A stretch of DNA of 21,618 bases from Haplomitrium mnioides. Taxonomy: Eukaryota > Marchantiophyta > Haplomitriopsida > Calobryales. Shown here piece by piece: positions 9,220 to 18,829 of the stretch. Each line of letters begins with the position of its first letter. Position 1 is the stretch's first letter. Made by a program: the position numbers and the translations under genes. The notes below the pieces were generated by a model. The model did not search any database. It worked only from the letters and a program-made list of their open reading frames with translations, and was not told the DNA's origin. The stretch lies in assembly GCA_049999725.1 (NCBI GenBank), contig JBNGIS010032472.1, positions 28,904 through 50,521 of the forward strand, read 5' to 3'.

Positions 9220-10378
9220 CAATGAATTGGGGAAGTGATAGGGACAAAAGGTGATGTCAGTGGTACGGGTTGTCTAAAAGGACGTTCCAACTTCCCAATT
9301 GAAAATGGTGTTAGAAGCCCCTAAGGACTGGACAAAAGGATGGATTAAAGGGTTTTGAAAGGTCTAGTGGTTTGGAACCAAGCCGAAGAGATGTCAGATT
9401 TGGTAGACAAGAAGAAGAATGGCTAGGGGCATATGGTTTATAAGAAGTAAACTATGAGGAGGGACCAATAGGTAAACGACAATGCTATGAGGTAGTTTCC
9501 TCAATAGAATGCAAGAAACTTTGAACAACGTAGAACCTTGCAGCATTCCTTGATGGATGGACCTTGAGAACTATTCCCTCAATATAAACAACTATGAACC
9601 AAGACTTATAATAGACAAATAATGGTTGAGAATGGAAGGGAGATGCAGTTATACAACTCCGATGTTATAAACAAATAATCTTTACTTATAAGAAATAATA
9701 CATAGGCTAAGGACTCGGAGGTCCATCTTCTCAAGATTCTAAGAGCCTTTTAATGCTCAATAACAAACCAATTGCGCAACTCTAATGGTCAATAACTTAG
9801 TTTGTGCACCTTAGGCTGAAATTCCACAGAACTTGAATGTACTCTTAGCATAAACAGATAGGAGGAATCACCCAACATAGAGCTAGATTTCTTTATTCTG
9901 GATTGAGTCCTTTTTCTTATGCTCTGAATATAGACAGGAAATAGACACTAGGAAAACACGTAAAAATAAAGAGCCATGCTTTTTTTATGGGGTTGGCCTT
10001 CTGTTACTAGCCTCAACATCCATTTAAATCTCACAATAGAGAAAAAAAACACACACCAATAGAATGAGGGGAGTACACAAATACAAACTACTAAGCCAAC
10101 CGCGCAGTGTACACTTCACCATCGGGATAACTCAATGAACTTTGTAGCAGAATGTTGACATAATAAACCCTCTATAAGAACTATTTAGGAGGCCGATACA
10201 TACATTTTTCTTGATAGATTCAACACCGCAACATCACTAACACACATGATCGGAATTCTCTTTTATTTTCTTAGAAAAAATTTCCACTATCTCTTCTACT
10301 TCCATTGGCAAACTTCACAGTACTTTGAACACAACTAGATAGTATCCCAAACATTGGCATGTTCAAAATTGCTCATAG
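9220..10378. other. Unassigned spacer
   Basis: No frame holds together and no motif, tRNA or element was recognised. Sequence to about 9640 is purine-rich on the plus strand, as if it continued the eroded unit before it. After about 9680 it becomes ordinary AT-rich DNA. Confidence 0.35.
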
Positions 10379-10675
10379 TCACCACCAAGTTTCTTCTATT
10401 CCACTTAGCAAATACCTCAGAATGTGATTCTCCAACAGAGTCTCCATAGTATGCTTCCATATCTTATTCTCCCCTCTTCTAAGAGAACCAAAGTACCATT
10501 CTTCAATAGTCATAAAGGGAGCCAAGCAAGCAAAAGAGTGAGCCAGAGGAAGAGGCAGAGTGATCAAGCATTGGAACAAGAGTATGTTGCCATGCTCAAG
10601 AGAGAGAAGTCGAGAGTGCAAACTATAGTACCTTGAGAATGTGTGTTCTCTCCGACATTCTTTTGCTATACGCAC
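10379..10675 (-). CDS. Unrecognised 98-codon open frame
   Basis: The minus-strand frame includes EEWYFGSLRRGENKIWKHTM and ends near YLLSGIEETWW. The residue mix is protein-like, but no family, signal peptide or membrane segment is convincing. A further minus-strand piece, DPKIRTINDRDFVKVLVSS at about 10790-10850, lies upstream in another frame. It may be a gene remnant or chance. Confidence 0.2.
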   Translation of the reverse strand: MRIAKECRREHTFSRYYSLHSRLLSLEHGNILLFQCLITLPLPLAHSFACLAPFMTIEEWYFGSLRRGENKIWKHTMETLLENHILRYLLSGIEETWW

Positions 10676-11382
10676 TTCCCAATAAGGAAAATATTTTCCA
10701 GTTGCACCGTCTATTTGATCACTCTTGGATTTTCTTCATCAATTTCTCACCATCTTTCTTGTCTGATATCCCTATTTCCATCTTTTTGCTACTGACAAGT
10801 ACCTTGACAAAGTCTCGATCGTTGATGGTCCTGATTTTTGGGTCTTCTCTTGCGCTCTATAGGCGGTTACTTGACTACGTAGCTAAAAACATATAAGACA
10901 AACTACTAAACAACCTACAAAAAGAAAGTACATAAAACCATCCCACAACTTCTTTCTAGAGTTTTCACACCATATTTAAATCAACCATTTCTCTTGAATT
11001 TTCTTGATAGTTGGCTGGATTCTTGATTGGAGTTGGCTTGCACGTACCCATACTTGTCATCTACACCTTAATTTGAGTTTAGACTAAAGTATAAGTTTTA
11101 ATATAACAAAATTTAACTATTACATAATCAATCTTATTTTCTTGTTCGTTGAAGATGTCGAAGAGTTGATGACTTGTCAATGTAGATCTTGATCCCTTGT
11201 AATCCTTTGATGTATATCCAATTCTCTTGAAGATACATCAATGTAGATCCAATTAAATTCTTTCCGTGTTTTCCATGCTTATTTTATAACACATTTCTTC
11301 TCAACCTTTTGTTGTAACAAAAAAATGCATCAATATGATGCTACAGCTTAAGCTCTATTCTCTTCAAGAGAAATGGTCTCAT
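10676..11382. other. Unassigned sequence downstream of the methyltransferase-like gene
   Basis: It contains a short imperfect direct repeat, TCAATGTAGATC near 11178 and 11238, and a related TGTATATCCAATT between them. There is no other structure I can support. A 3' untranslated region of the gene ending at 11383 would lie here. Confidence 0.35.
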
Positions 11383-12393
11383 CTAAATCAATTGGAAGTG
11401 AAGCTTTCGTATCTCCAGCTGATAGAGAGTCCTCTCAAGACTTTCTAGTCCCAAAATCATAGCAAAATTGCCAGAAGCACCAACAATACCAGGAGAAATA
11501 TGCTCCTTGTGGTATGCATATACAATATGTGAGTCCATCACATTATATGGAAAAGAAGCCATCATCAAAAACTTCTAGGGAATATAGACAAACTAACGCC
11601 TATCATATTCGATGGCGATGCAATATTGCATCAGCTTCAAAGCATAGACAAGGTCTGTGCCAGGCCCAGAGCAAAGATCTAAGATCCAATCTTGGTCTGT
11701 TGACAAATGGATAATAAAAAAGTTATATAAAGCCTAAGGGTTTTGATAGACATTTACAGGAACATCATCTTCTAGATGTTTGAGCTTTGCTGAAATAGTT
11801 GGGCAGCTAAAAACACTCTGCATAATTTGTCAAGGACGTCCGCTTGCATTATTGGATTGCAAGTTGAAGAGCTTCATACTTTGCTTGCCCTCCTTGGTCC
11901 AGTACCCCATAGTCAAGTACTCATTGGCGTGAGAAATTCCGAGACTCTCCAAATAATGAATATGACTTTTGTCTATGCAATAATAAAAACAAACAGATGA
12001 GACAAAGGAAAGAAAGTAAAGGAAAAATAAAAAAAATAAACAAACAGATTAAAAATCAAAATACAACTTACCAACAAGGTGGTTGATAGCATAGCAAACC
12101 TTTAGTAGAGAATCCTCAATAATGCTGAATTGTTGGGAAGAATGTATAATAACAATAGACCAAAAGTCGGAAGTTGTAATAGCCTCAAAAGAAGAAACCA
12201 TGTCCAAAATATGATCCTTGGTGAAGGGTTTGGAATCATCATGCTTGCACTCTTTAAGGTTATAAACGTAAGGAATATCAACAATAGCTAAGGTGAAACA
12301 TCTAGGTTTCACTAATCTCTTCAATTGTCGAGCATTAGCCTCCCCATTGTCGTGTTGTGAGTTGGCTACTTCTTGAAACCATGGAGCATCTCT
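11383..12393 (-). pseudogene. Beta-class DNA amino-methyltransferase-like gene, spliced, four internal stops
   Basis: Two exons join across a 99-base intron into one reading frame of about 304 codons. Exon A (12393-12072) has PRCFTLAIVDIPYVYNLKE; DIPY at 12279-12268 fits catalytic motif IV, (D/N/S)PP(Y/F/W), of DNA N4-cytosine/N6-adenine methyltransferases. Exon B (11972-11383) has YLTMGYWTKEGK, then VNVYQNP-AL resembling motif X, then DWILDLCSGPGTD at 11691-11653 as the S-adenosylmethionine-binding motif I, then CIAIEYD as motif II. The order IV, X, I is that of the beta class. Exon A has no stop. Exon B has TGA at 11832-11830 and TAGs at 11736-11734, 11595-11593 and 11577-11575, and ends with TAG at 11385-11383. 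The true N-terminus is not found. The substrate is unknown; RNA or protein targets are not excluded. Confidence 0.75.
11973..12071 (-). other. Spliceosomal intron, 99 bases, phase 1
   Basis: The donor reads CTTGTTG then GTAAGTTG. The acceptor reads TTATTATTGCATAG then ACAAAAG. The body is strongly T-rich, as plant introns are. Splicing joins INHLV and DKSHIHYLESLG through a split Asp codon (G, then AC) and keeps a single frame on both sides. This is the best evidence that the locus was a transcribed nuclear gene and not a bacterial insert or a processed retrocopy. Confidence 0.85.
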
Positions 12394-12840
12394 CTACGGA
12401 AGAGGAGTATGCAAGTGAAATTTCTGAATGATAATAATATGGAAGACTTATCTGAGACTTGCCAAAAATATGTGTATTAGAGGTAAGACCAAGGATGCAT
12501 AGAAAACAATCTCAAGTACTTCATCATGGATGATGATGATGATGATGATGAGGTGGATATTGTGGATTCTTTTATGCATTGGAATTGATGGTACAATGTT
12601 TTTGGTGTTGGGATAAAGGATAGGGATTTTGATGTCATTAGAGGAAATATGAGTTTTTTTTCAGCAAAATCTGTACAAAGTAAATTGTGTTCTTATTAGG
12701 TGAGTATTGGAACTAAGATTTCATGTGCATATTATTTATGTAAATTTTCATCACTAACAATTTACAAACGTGAAAAGTCTATTGTAAACCAAGAGTTATA
12801 ATTGGTAAAAGATAAAGAAAGACTCGACAGTAAAGTCAAA
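12394..12840 (-). other. Upstream of the methyltransferase-like gene; possible further exon
   Basis: A TAG at 12396-12394 interrupts the exon A frame, but the preceding ACTCCTCTTCCGTAG could be a 3' splice site. Further up, the same frame is open from about 12700 to 12440 and reads HDEVLEIVFYASLVLPLIH after an isoleucine run made by the GAT/ATC microsatellite. Whether this is an exon is unclear. Confidence 0.3.
12529..12549. repeat. Trinucleotide microsatellite (GAT)7
   Basis: Seven perfect GAT copies. They would code for Asp on the plus strand or Ile on the minus strand in the relevant frames. Confidence 0.95.
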
Positions 12841-13550
12841 ACAGGGAGTATATAAATAAAAGAAAATGAAAATATTATTTAATGAATAAAAATCTTAATT
12901 TACAAGCTTTTGAACACGGTGAAGAACATGAAATTTGGACTAGTATCAAGGATTTTAGAGGGATTCTTCTTGAAAGAACTAGAAAAAAAGAAAAGTCAAG
13001 AAAAGCTACTTTAATCTTAATCTTTGACTTGTTCTTTGAGGGAATCTCAAAACATGAAAGTAGCTTTTGTATTTAAGTACAAATAAAAGAAAATAGCTGA
13101 CTAGGTGAGATGCTTGGTCAAGGAAAGATCCAAATGAGAAACTTCTTCTTGAAAAAGTAAGAAAAAGTTAAAGTTATTTTAGAACTACTTTTGAGAAAAG
13201 CTCCAAATGATAAGCTTTTTGAGAAAAAGACAAAGATACTCTAGTAGATACTTTAAGAGATACTTTTGAATTTAAAATTAAAAGGCTATGTTTTACCTAG
13301 GGTAAAGGCATCTCTAGATTTTACTTATAATAATTAGTTAGACTAGTGTATAAAGAGTGAGAAGAGAGAGCAAATTGGGCTTGGAGAGGCTTGAGCTTAG
13401 ACTTCATTCTCACATTTGGGAGTTTATTCTTGGTGAGACCATTGGGGAAGCACTTGGAGAAGCTCTTGGAAAAGCTACTAAGAAGACTCATTGGAGAACA
13501 ATCACTTGAGGAGGGATTTTCAAGTGAGTGAAGAGTTTTGAATGTCAAGT
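12841..13550 (+). other. LTR-like or leader-like sequence with repeated TCCAAATGA segments
   Basis: Similar segments occur near 12970, 13128 and 13202 (TCCAAATGAGAAACTTCTTC and TCCAAATGATAAGCTTTTTG), giving an irregular internal repeat. GTGTATAAAGAGTGAG at 13346-13361 is a TATA-like box followed by purine-rich sequence. This may be the 5' LTR or leader of the plus-strand element that starts at about 14310, but I found no TG...CA ends, primer-binding site or second copy. The minus frame at 13548-13321 is a probable shadow. Confidence 0.3.
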
Positions 13551-14309
13551 AAGAACATGATGGGAAAATGGCTACAAATTTCTAAAATTATGAGAAGAAT
13601 TGACAATGTACTACCACCACGCAACAACATCGAGTTGGAACTTTCTATCAACTTGATGATCTACTACTTATTCTTACTAAACGACTATTCCTCTTTGGCG
13701 ACACTATTGTATCAACGTTTGTACTCTTCAATAAAGTGAGTGTGGACCTTGGAGCATGAACAATCATTCTATAGTATAAAGAAGAGAGTTCTTAATGGCT
13801 TCACCAGATGACTGAAGAATGACTATTGTAGTACGTGTATTTATTGTGGCAAAGATCTATATGCGCTAACAATTGGTTGAGCAATTTAGAGTAGAATAGA
13901 TGGAGCAAATTTTGGTAGATCCCAACCCATTTGTTTTTCCTATTCTAATTCAAGCCATTTGCAAGATACATATTTTTGTGTTGTGGTATTGTGGTAGGTG
14001 AAATGAAAAGATGAACTCGAGTGAATGAGCACGTTATAAGTTCAAAATAGGAAAGATTTTAGTCTTTTATGGCAAAGAGGATGAAAATGTAGTGGATTAT
14101 TTACGATACTTAAAATGTGCTTGAATTAGAAATGGTGCTATCAAAGGATCAATTCAAACAATTTCTATGCATTCAATGTGATGATATGTGTTTACTAGAT
14201 ACAGCCAAATACTCTGTGTATTCCCAAAGAAGAAAGCGCCTATTACGACAATTGGTGAACATAACGTGAAGCTTTGGAGTAGCAGAAGTGAGTATTCATC
14301 ATAGATGGT
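13551..14309 (+). other. Unassigned leader region before gag
   Basis: The short plus frame at 13542-13739 matches nothing I know. The sequence just before 14310 is probably the start of the retroelement's gag, too eroded to read. Confidence 0.3.
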
Positions 14310-15620
14310 TCATGTTCTTCTTACTCTTCATGTATGCAAGTTGATGCAGCAATGGCTCAAATGTTTCAAGCTTTTGCTTTCTTCATGCAACAGCAACATG
14401 TTACAAAGCGGAAGGAAGCAATGGCTTCCAAAGCCTTGCAATCTATTGTGGGGATTTTGGACCAGTTTGATGGTCGCAACATCTCTAATTATATCAAGCT
14501 ATATGGTCAAGAGATAGAGCCACACAAGGTACCAGAACAAGAAAGAATTGAATCTTTTAATCTTGCTATTGTACGAGAGATGTGACACCAAGTGAGATGG
14601 ATTATTCAAGATCATAAACAGAGTTGGGATAATTTTGTAATGTAGTTAAAAGAGGAATTGTCTTTGGAAGATGTAGATAGGGTCACCAAGAAGTCATTCC
14701 TTGAGTGGGTAGCCAAAAGCGACAAAGACTTAGTTGCCACAGAATTATTGCGAGAATTTGACCGACAATTTGCACAAATTTCAAGGGTTGAGAGACTCTC
14801 TTTGGCAGCTAATAGGGTAGAGCTTTTTTTATAGTCATCAATTGGAAGCTTGCAAGTAGAGTTGGAGGTGTTATTCGAGAATAGAATATAGGAAAATGGG
14901 TTGACTTCAAATTGAAAGAAGGTATAGGAAGCGGTCAGTATATTAACAAAAAGAGAGCTGAGAAGAGGCAAGGTAGTAGCTCAACCTAAAAGTAGGTCGT
15001 CACCACACATTATACTGTGGAAACAACCAGCCATCAATCCAACTAATGGAGCACCGAATGTAGGAATTTCAAGCCTGTGATAACTTCCCAAAAAGATTCG
15101 ATAGAGGAACTAGTAAATTGAATAAAAGATTTGAAAATTCAGGTTGCCAAATTGGAAAAAGCTAAGGGTGTGGCAAAAAATCGGTTAACAACAAGACTAG
15201 GGTTTGTGCAGTGATGTATTTGGTGTGATAGCACTGATCATTTGAGAAAAAAGTGCAATGACTTTGCCATGAGGCTAAGTACAAGAGTATTGTGTTGGAA
15301 AGAGGGAAAAATTGCTCTCAAAGAGAGTAATGAGATCCCATGGACCAATTTTGGCAAAGGAGGAATGAAAAAGTAAATGGAAGAGTTAATGGATAGAAAT
15401 GCAGCAACAAAAATGGAAGCATCATCATATGCGGTCGGGGTGGATGTTGGTTTTGGCTTACATGAGCAAACAAAAGCTATCCGGAGTAAAGCTATAGACA
15501 CTATGGTGAATGGGAAAACTTCAAGAGAGGAAAAAATTAGCACAATAGTAGTACTATGAAATGCCATAGGTTGGAAGGATCAAGTTGACACAATGTCCAT
15601 CCATGCATATATTGCACAAA
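14310..15620 (+). pseudogene. gag: capsid region and CCHC zinc knuckle
   Basis: Gag packages the element RNA. The capsid-like part, in frame with the ATG at 14334, reads LQSIVGILDQFDGRNISNYI and then, past TGA at 14583-14585, KSFLEWVAKSDKDLVATELL. Stops also occur at 14643-14645 and near 14832. In another frame the zinc knuckle CIWCDSTDHLRKKC at 15215-15256 keeps all four ligands, C-x2-C-x4-H-x4-C. After it comes IPWTNFGKGGMKK, then the open piece 15377-15559. At least one frameshift separates capsid and knuckle. Confidence 0.8.
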
Positions 15621-16111
15621 GCCAACATGAGGTATTGATTGAAGAGAAAAGAAAGAGATGAAGTTGGTTCTTGTGATGAAAGATCTAAAAGGCAACTACG
15701 AGGAGAGAAAATGCAACCATCGCAATCGACTTATGAAGAGGTTATGGAGGAGGTTGTAATGGAGAGGGGCAAGACCAAGGAAAAGGAAAAGCAGCCAGCC
15801 TACAAGCTGTAATCAGATATAGAGGCTGCTATAGATCTCAAGGGGGTATTAGAAGAGAAGGTGTTAAATACCAAGGTGGAATTCATATTACGAGAGATTC
15901 TTGACATTGCTAAGAAAGAGTTTCATGATGTGATAATTGATACCATCAAGAGTAAAAAGCAACTTATTATGGAAGTTGTAATGTCACATGCAATAGATAC
16001 AAGAGTGACAAAGACAAAGAAGAAGCAATGGTAAATTGTTGTTCAAAATTTAGAATCGACAAAAATCTAGATGAAAAAGCTGCTAGCCATTATTCAATTG
16101 ATCATTGAGTA
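15621..16111 (+). pseudogene. gag-protease linker, charged, frame-shifted
   Basis: A lysine- and glutamate-rich stretch reads, in one frame, EEVMEEVVMERGKTKEKEKQ and then LREILDIAKKEFHDVIID. It joins the zinc-knuckle part and the protease part but is in a different frame from both, so small indels bound it on each side. Confidence 0.6.
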
Positions 16112-16440
16112 AGAGCAACTACAGAGACCTTGATTAAGATAGGAGACCTCTCTGAGACTGTTATGGCACTCATTGACCATGGTTTAGAAGTTAACATCAT
16201 GTCAAAAGAGATCTACAATTGTAGGAAGTGGTCGATCGACATAGATGATGGTTGGATGATCTGAGGTGGTAGTAATTCAAAGGGAAAATTGTATGGAGCT
16301 TGTCCAGATGTGATGGTGAAGATTGGAGATGTTATTGTTACTCAAAATCTATTTCTGCAGGAGGGGATTTCTTACCTGATCATTTTGGGGCAACCGTTTA
16401 TCATAGCAATCTAAATGAAGACAAAGGTCTTAGATGATGG
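16112..16440 (+). pseudogene. Retropepsin-like aspartic protease, active site DHG
   Basis: Retroelement proteases cut the polyprotein and work as dimers with a D-(S/T)-G triad. Here the segment TVMALIDHGLEVNIMSKEIY has Asp at 16175-16177 followed by His in place of Ser/Thr. Further on, FLQEGISYLIILGQPFI fits the C-terminal strand and flap-side pattern with ILG. TGA and TAA stops break the frame near 16261 and 16412. Identity is fairly sure from the pattern and from its place between gag and RT. Confidence 0.75.
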
Positions 16441-17194
16441 CTTAGGATGGGAAGAGCACAATATAGTTCATAATAGTCCTAGCCAACCATGAAAGAAAAA
16501 GGGACACCTTGAGAAATTATACACTACTGAACGTAAAAGAGGAATTTACTGATTTTTAATCAATGCCACTATAGAGTATGATTATGGTGGTATGGGGGAA
16601 AAGTACGGCCTAAAAATTTATGAAGATTCAGATTGCAAGAAGTTTTATTAAGTTTTAGATGATGCAATGGTGGTAGATATTCAGATTGAAGGTTTGTTGA
16701 GAGAAGACTATAGGATTGTGAGAAAAACTGAAAAACAACTAAAAAAAGTGGGTGTTTTGAGTGAGGTAGAGACTATTGATGGTGTATATATGAAAATAGA
16801 AGTGCAAGATATTTGAGAGGAAGCATTGGAAGCAATTGGAAAGCTCAAACAATGAAAGCAAGGTTAGATAGTACAACTACAGGTTTACTCAGTTATTGTA
16901 GATTTTCTACAACATGAAGTTCAAGTGGAGACCAAGTATAAAATAGTAGACAAGAAGGTATGACCTCTAACACTACCTTTACCATTGGACTCCAAGTTAA
17001 AAGAGTTACAAGCTACCATAGAGAAAAGCTTGAGAGAGGTAGAGCATATTGGTCACAAATTTACAGATGCTACACTTCAAGAGCTGAAAGTAGGGTTCAA
17101 TGATTTTTTGTTACTAGTAGAAGAGCTTGAATTCAAAGAAATGTTGAGGAAACATGGGAAAGCATTTGCATTTACAACAGTTGAAATTGAGTGA
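16441..17194 (+). pseudogene. Protease-RT connecting region
   Basis: Same frame as the protease, with scattered stops, and open from 16985 to the TGA at 17192-17194. It reads KELQATIEKSLREVEHIGHK and FLLLVEELEFKEMLRKHGKA, a charged helical stretch leading into RT. I see no separate domain. Confidence 0.6.
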
Positions 17195-17900
17195 GTTGAT
17201 CTGGAGGTAGTAGCACCAATAGTGATATTTATTGTTCCATATGCGCCATAGGATTTACAACCTATTCTTGAATGCATCTGCTCAAACTTATAGACTGGTT
17301 AAAAGAGAAGTTACAAATGAGGATTCTTGAACCATCTTTTGCACCCTACTCAAATCGTTAGTTTATAGTTCCAAAGAAGAATGAAGGACTGATATTTATT
17401 CAAGATATGTAGCATGTTAACCAAGTTACAATTAGAAATACAAGGGTGGGACCTATAGTTGATAAATTTTCTGAAGCTTTTGTAGGTAGAGCTATTTATT
17501 CCATTGGCAATCTCTATTAAAGGTATGATCAATTCCAACTTCTTGTGGAGAGCAAGAATATCACCACTATGAGAACTGCAATAGGGTTGGTAAGGATGTG
17601 TATTTTTCCACAAAGAGAAACAAATTCAATTGCTCAGATGATGAGTAGGATGAATAAAGTATTGCGGGAGTTTATTCCAAAAAAGACCATGCCTTTTTTG
17701 GATGATCTTCCAATCAAGAGTTGTATGAAAGAAGGTAGATTTGTTGTTGACCATATTTTAGATTGTGACCATATGTTATCGAGGTTAGAAAGAGTACACT
17801 TAACCTTTTAAAGAGCTAAATCACTATTTAGAGTTCGTGAAGTGGTCATTTGTATGGATGGTATGGACAAAAACCTGATCTAAATAAAGTGAATGCAATT
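17195..17900 (+). pseudogene. Reverse transcriptase, first catalytic Asp changed to Asn
   Basis: RT copies the element RNA into DNA with three carboxylates. The palm region near 17497-17535 reads YSIGNLY, a TAA stop, then RYDQFQL. The position expected to be the first catalytic Asp is Asn (AAT at 17509-17511). The open frame 17545-17811 holds GLVRMCIFPQRETNSIA and then MPFLDDLPIK, where FLDD at 17695-17706 supplies the other two Asp residues. TAG at 17359-17361 and others interrupt the fingers region near 17340-17420. Past 17811 the thumb is frame-shifted. Confidence 0.85.
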
Positions 17901-18119
17901 TAAAGAATGAAGAGTACATTGAATTCGAGAACTAATGTGCGCAGATTCTTAGAAGCTTGTGTCTTTTATCACATATAGATTCCTCATTTTGTACATATAG
18001 CAGATCCTCTTTATTCATTATTAAGAAAAGGAAGAAGTTCAAATGAGAAGAAGAGCAACAAGTACAATGCAAAAATTGAAGGAAATCTTGTCTTCACCAC
18101 CTGTTCTTCAATGAATTTC

Positions 18120-18545
18120 ACATGAAGGGGGTAAGCCAATAGTGCTCATTGTGGATACAAATCCTATAGCTATTGGATAGGTTTTAGGGCAAGAATATGA
18201 AGAAGAACAGCAGTATGTAGTTAGATTTGGAGAAAAAATGTTGAGTAAAAGGCAAAAAAGTTATTCTCAAGTCAAAAAAGAGCTATGGAGAGCAATGACG
18301 GCAATGAAAGCTGAGAGAGAGTATCTGATTGGAACATCAATCATAGTGAAAACTGATTGCTTACTATTTCTTTGGATGATCACCAACTGCACTACTCCAG
18401 ATATTGCTATGTTGCGGTGGATTGCGTATATCAAATCTCTCAATCCAACATTCAAGCATTTTGTTGGAAAAAAAATCAGATTGCAGATATGTTGTCTAGA
18501 GCTCAATTTAAGAAGGAGGAAAAGATGATAGAAGACATAGAGGAG
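18120..18545 (+). pseudogene. RNase H domain, four acidic positions kept, frameshift at an A8 run
   Basis: RNase H removes the RNA strand during cDNA synthesis. IVLIVDTNPIAIG carries the first Asp at 18154-18156; TAG at 18178-18180 follows. In the open frame from 18238, SYSQVKKELW gives Glu at 18280-18282 and IIVKTDCLLF gives Asp at 18355-18357. The fourth acidic residue, in QIADMLSRAQF at 18486-18488, is in another frame. The shift falls at the eight-A run 18468-18475. The connection from RT (17900-18120) is broken. Confidence 0.85.
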
Positions 18546-18829
18546 ATCAGTACTTAAAATTATTCTCAAGCTTAAAAAGGTGTAAGTGTTTATCAACTTC
18601 ACTTAAGGGAGGATTTGTATGACGTTGAATGGTTAGAAATTGGTTATTATCTCAGCACTTTAACCAAAAAGTTGGAGCGGAGTACTACTCAATTTTTGTA
18701 AATCAGAAGGAAGGTTTATCAATACTTATTGCAAGATGGTTATCTTTGAAAGAGGGCTAAACGTGGGAATGAGATATTGCAATGGATTGTGATACAAATC
18801 AGTGAACAATAAGAACTATTGAAGAAATT
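18546..18829 (+). other. RNase H-integrase linker, no domain visible
   Basis: Frames shift and contain stops. This is expected spacer between the RNase H and the integrase zinc finger. Confidence 0.5.

Noticed and set aside
12520-12590. Acidic Asp-run protein on the plus strand
   Set aside because: The Asp run is just the GAT microsatellite, and the frame stops soon after it.
13321-13548. Serine-rich minus-strand protein
   Set aside because: It has low complexity opposite a purine-rich leader-like stretch and no recognisable motif.
14612-15567. Minus-strand frames of 109 and 119 codons
   Set aside because: They lie opposite the gag capsid and zinc-knuckle sequence and show no conserved pattern.
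17350-17613. Minus-strand 87-codon frame
   Set aside because: It is antisense to the reverse transcriptase palm region.
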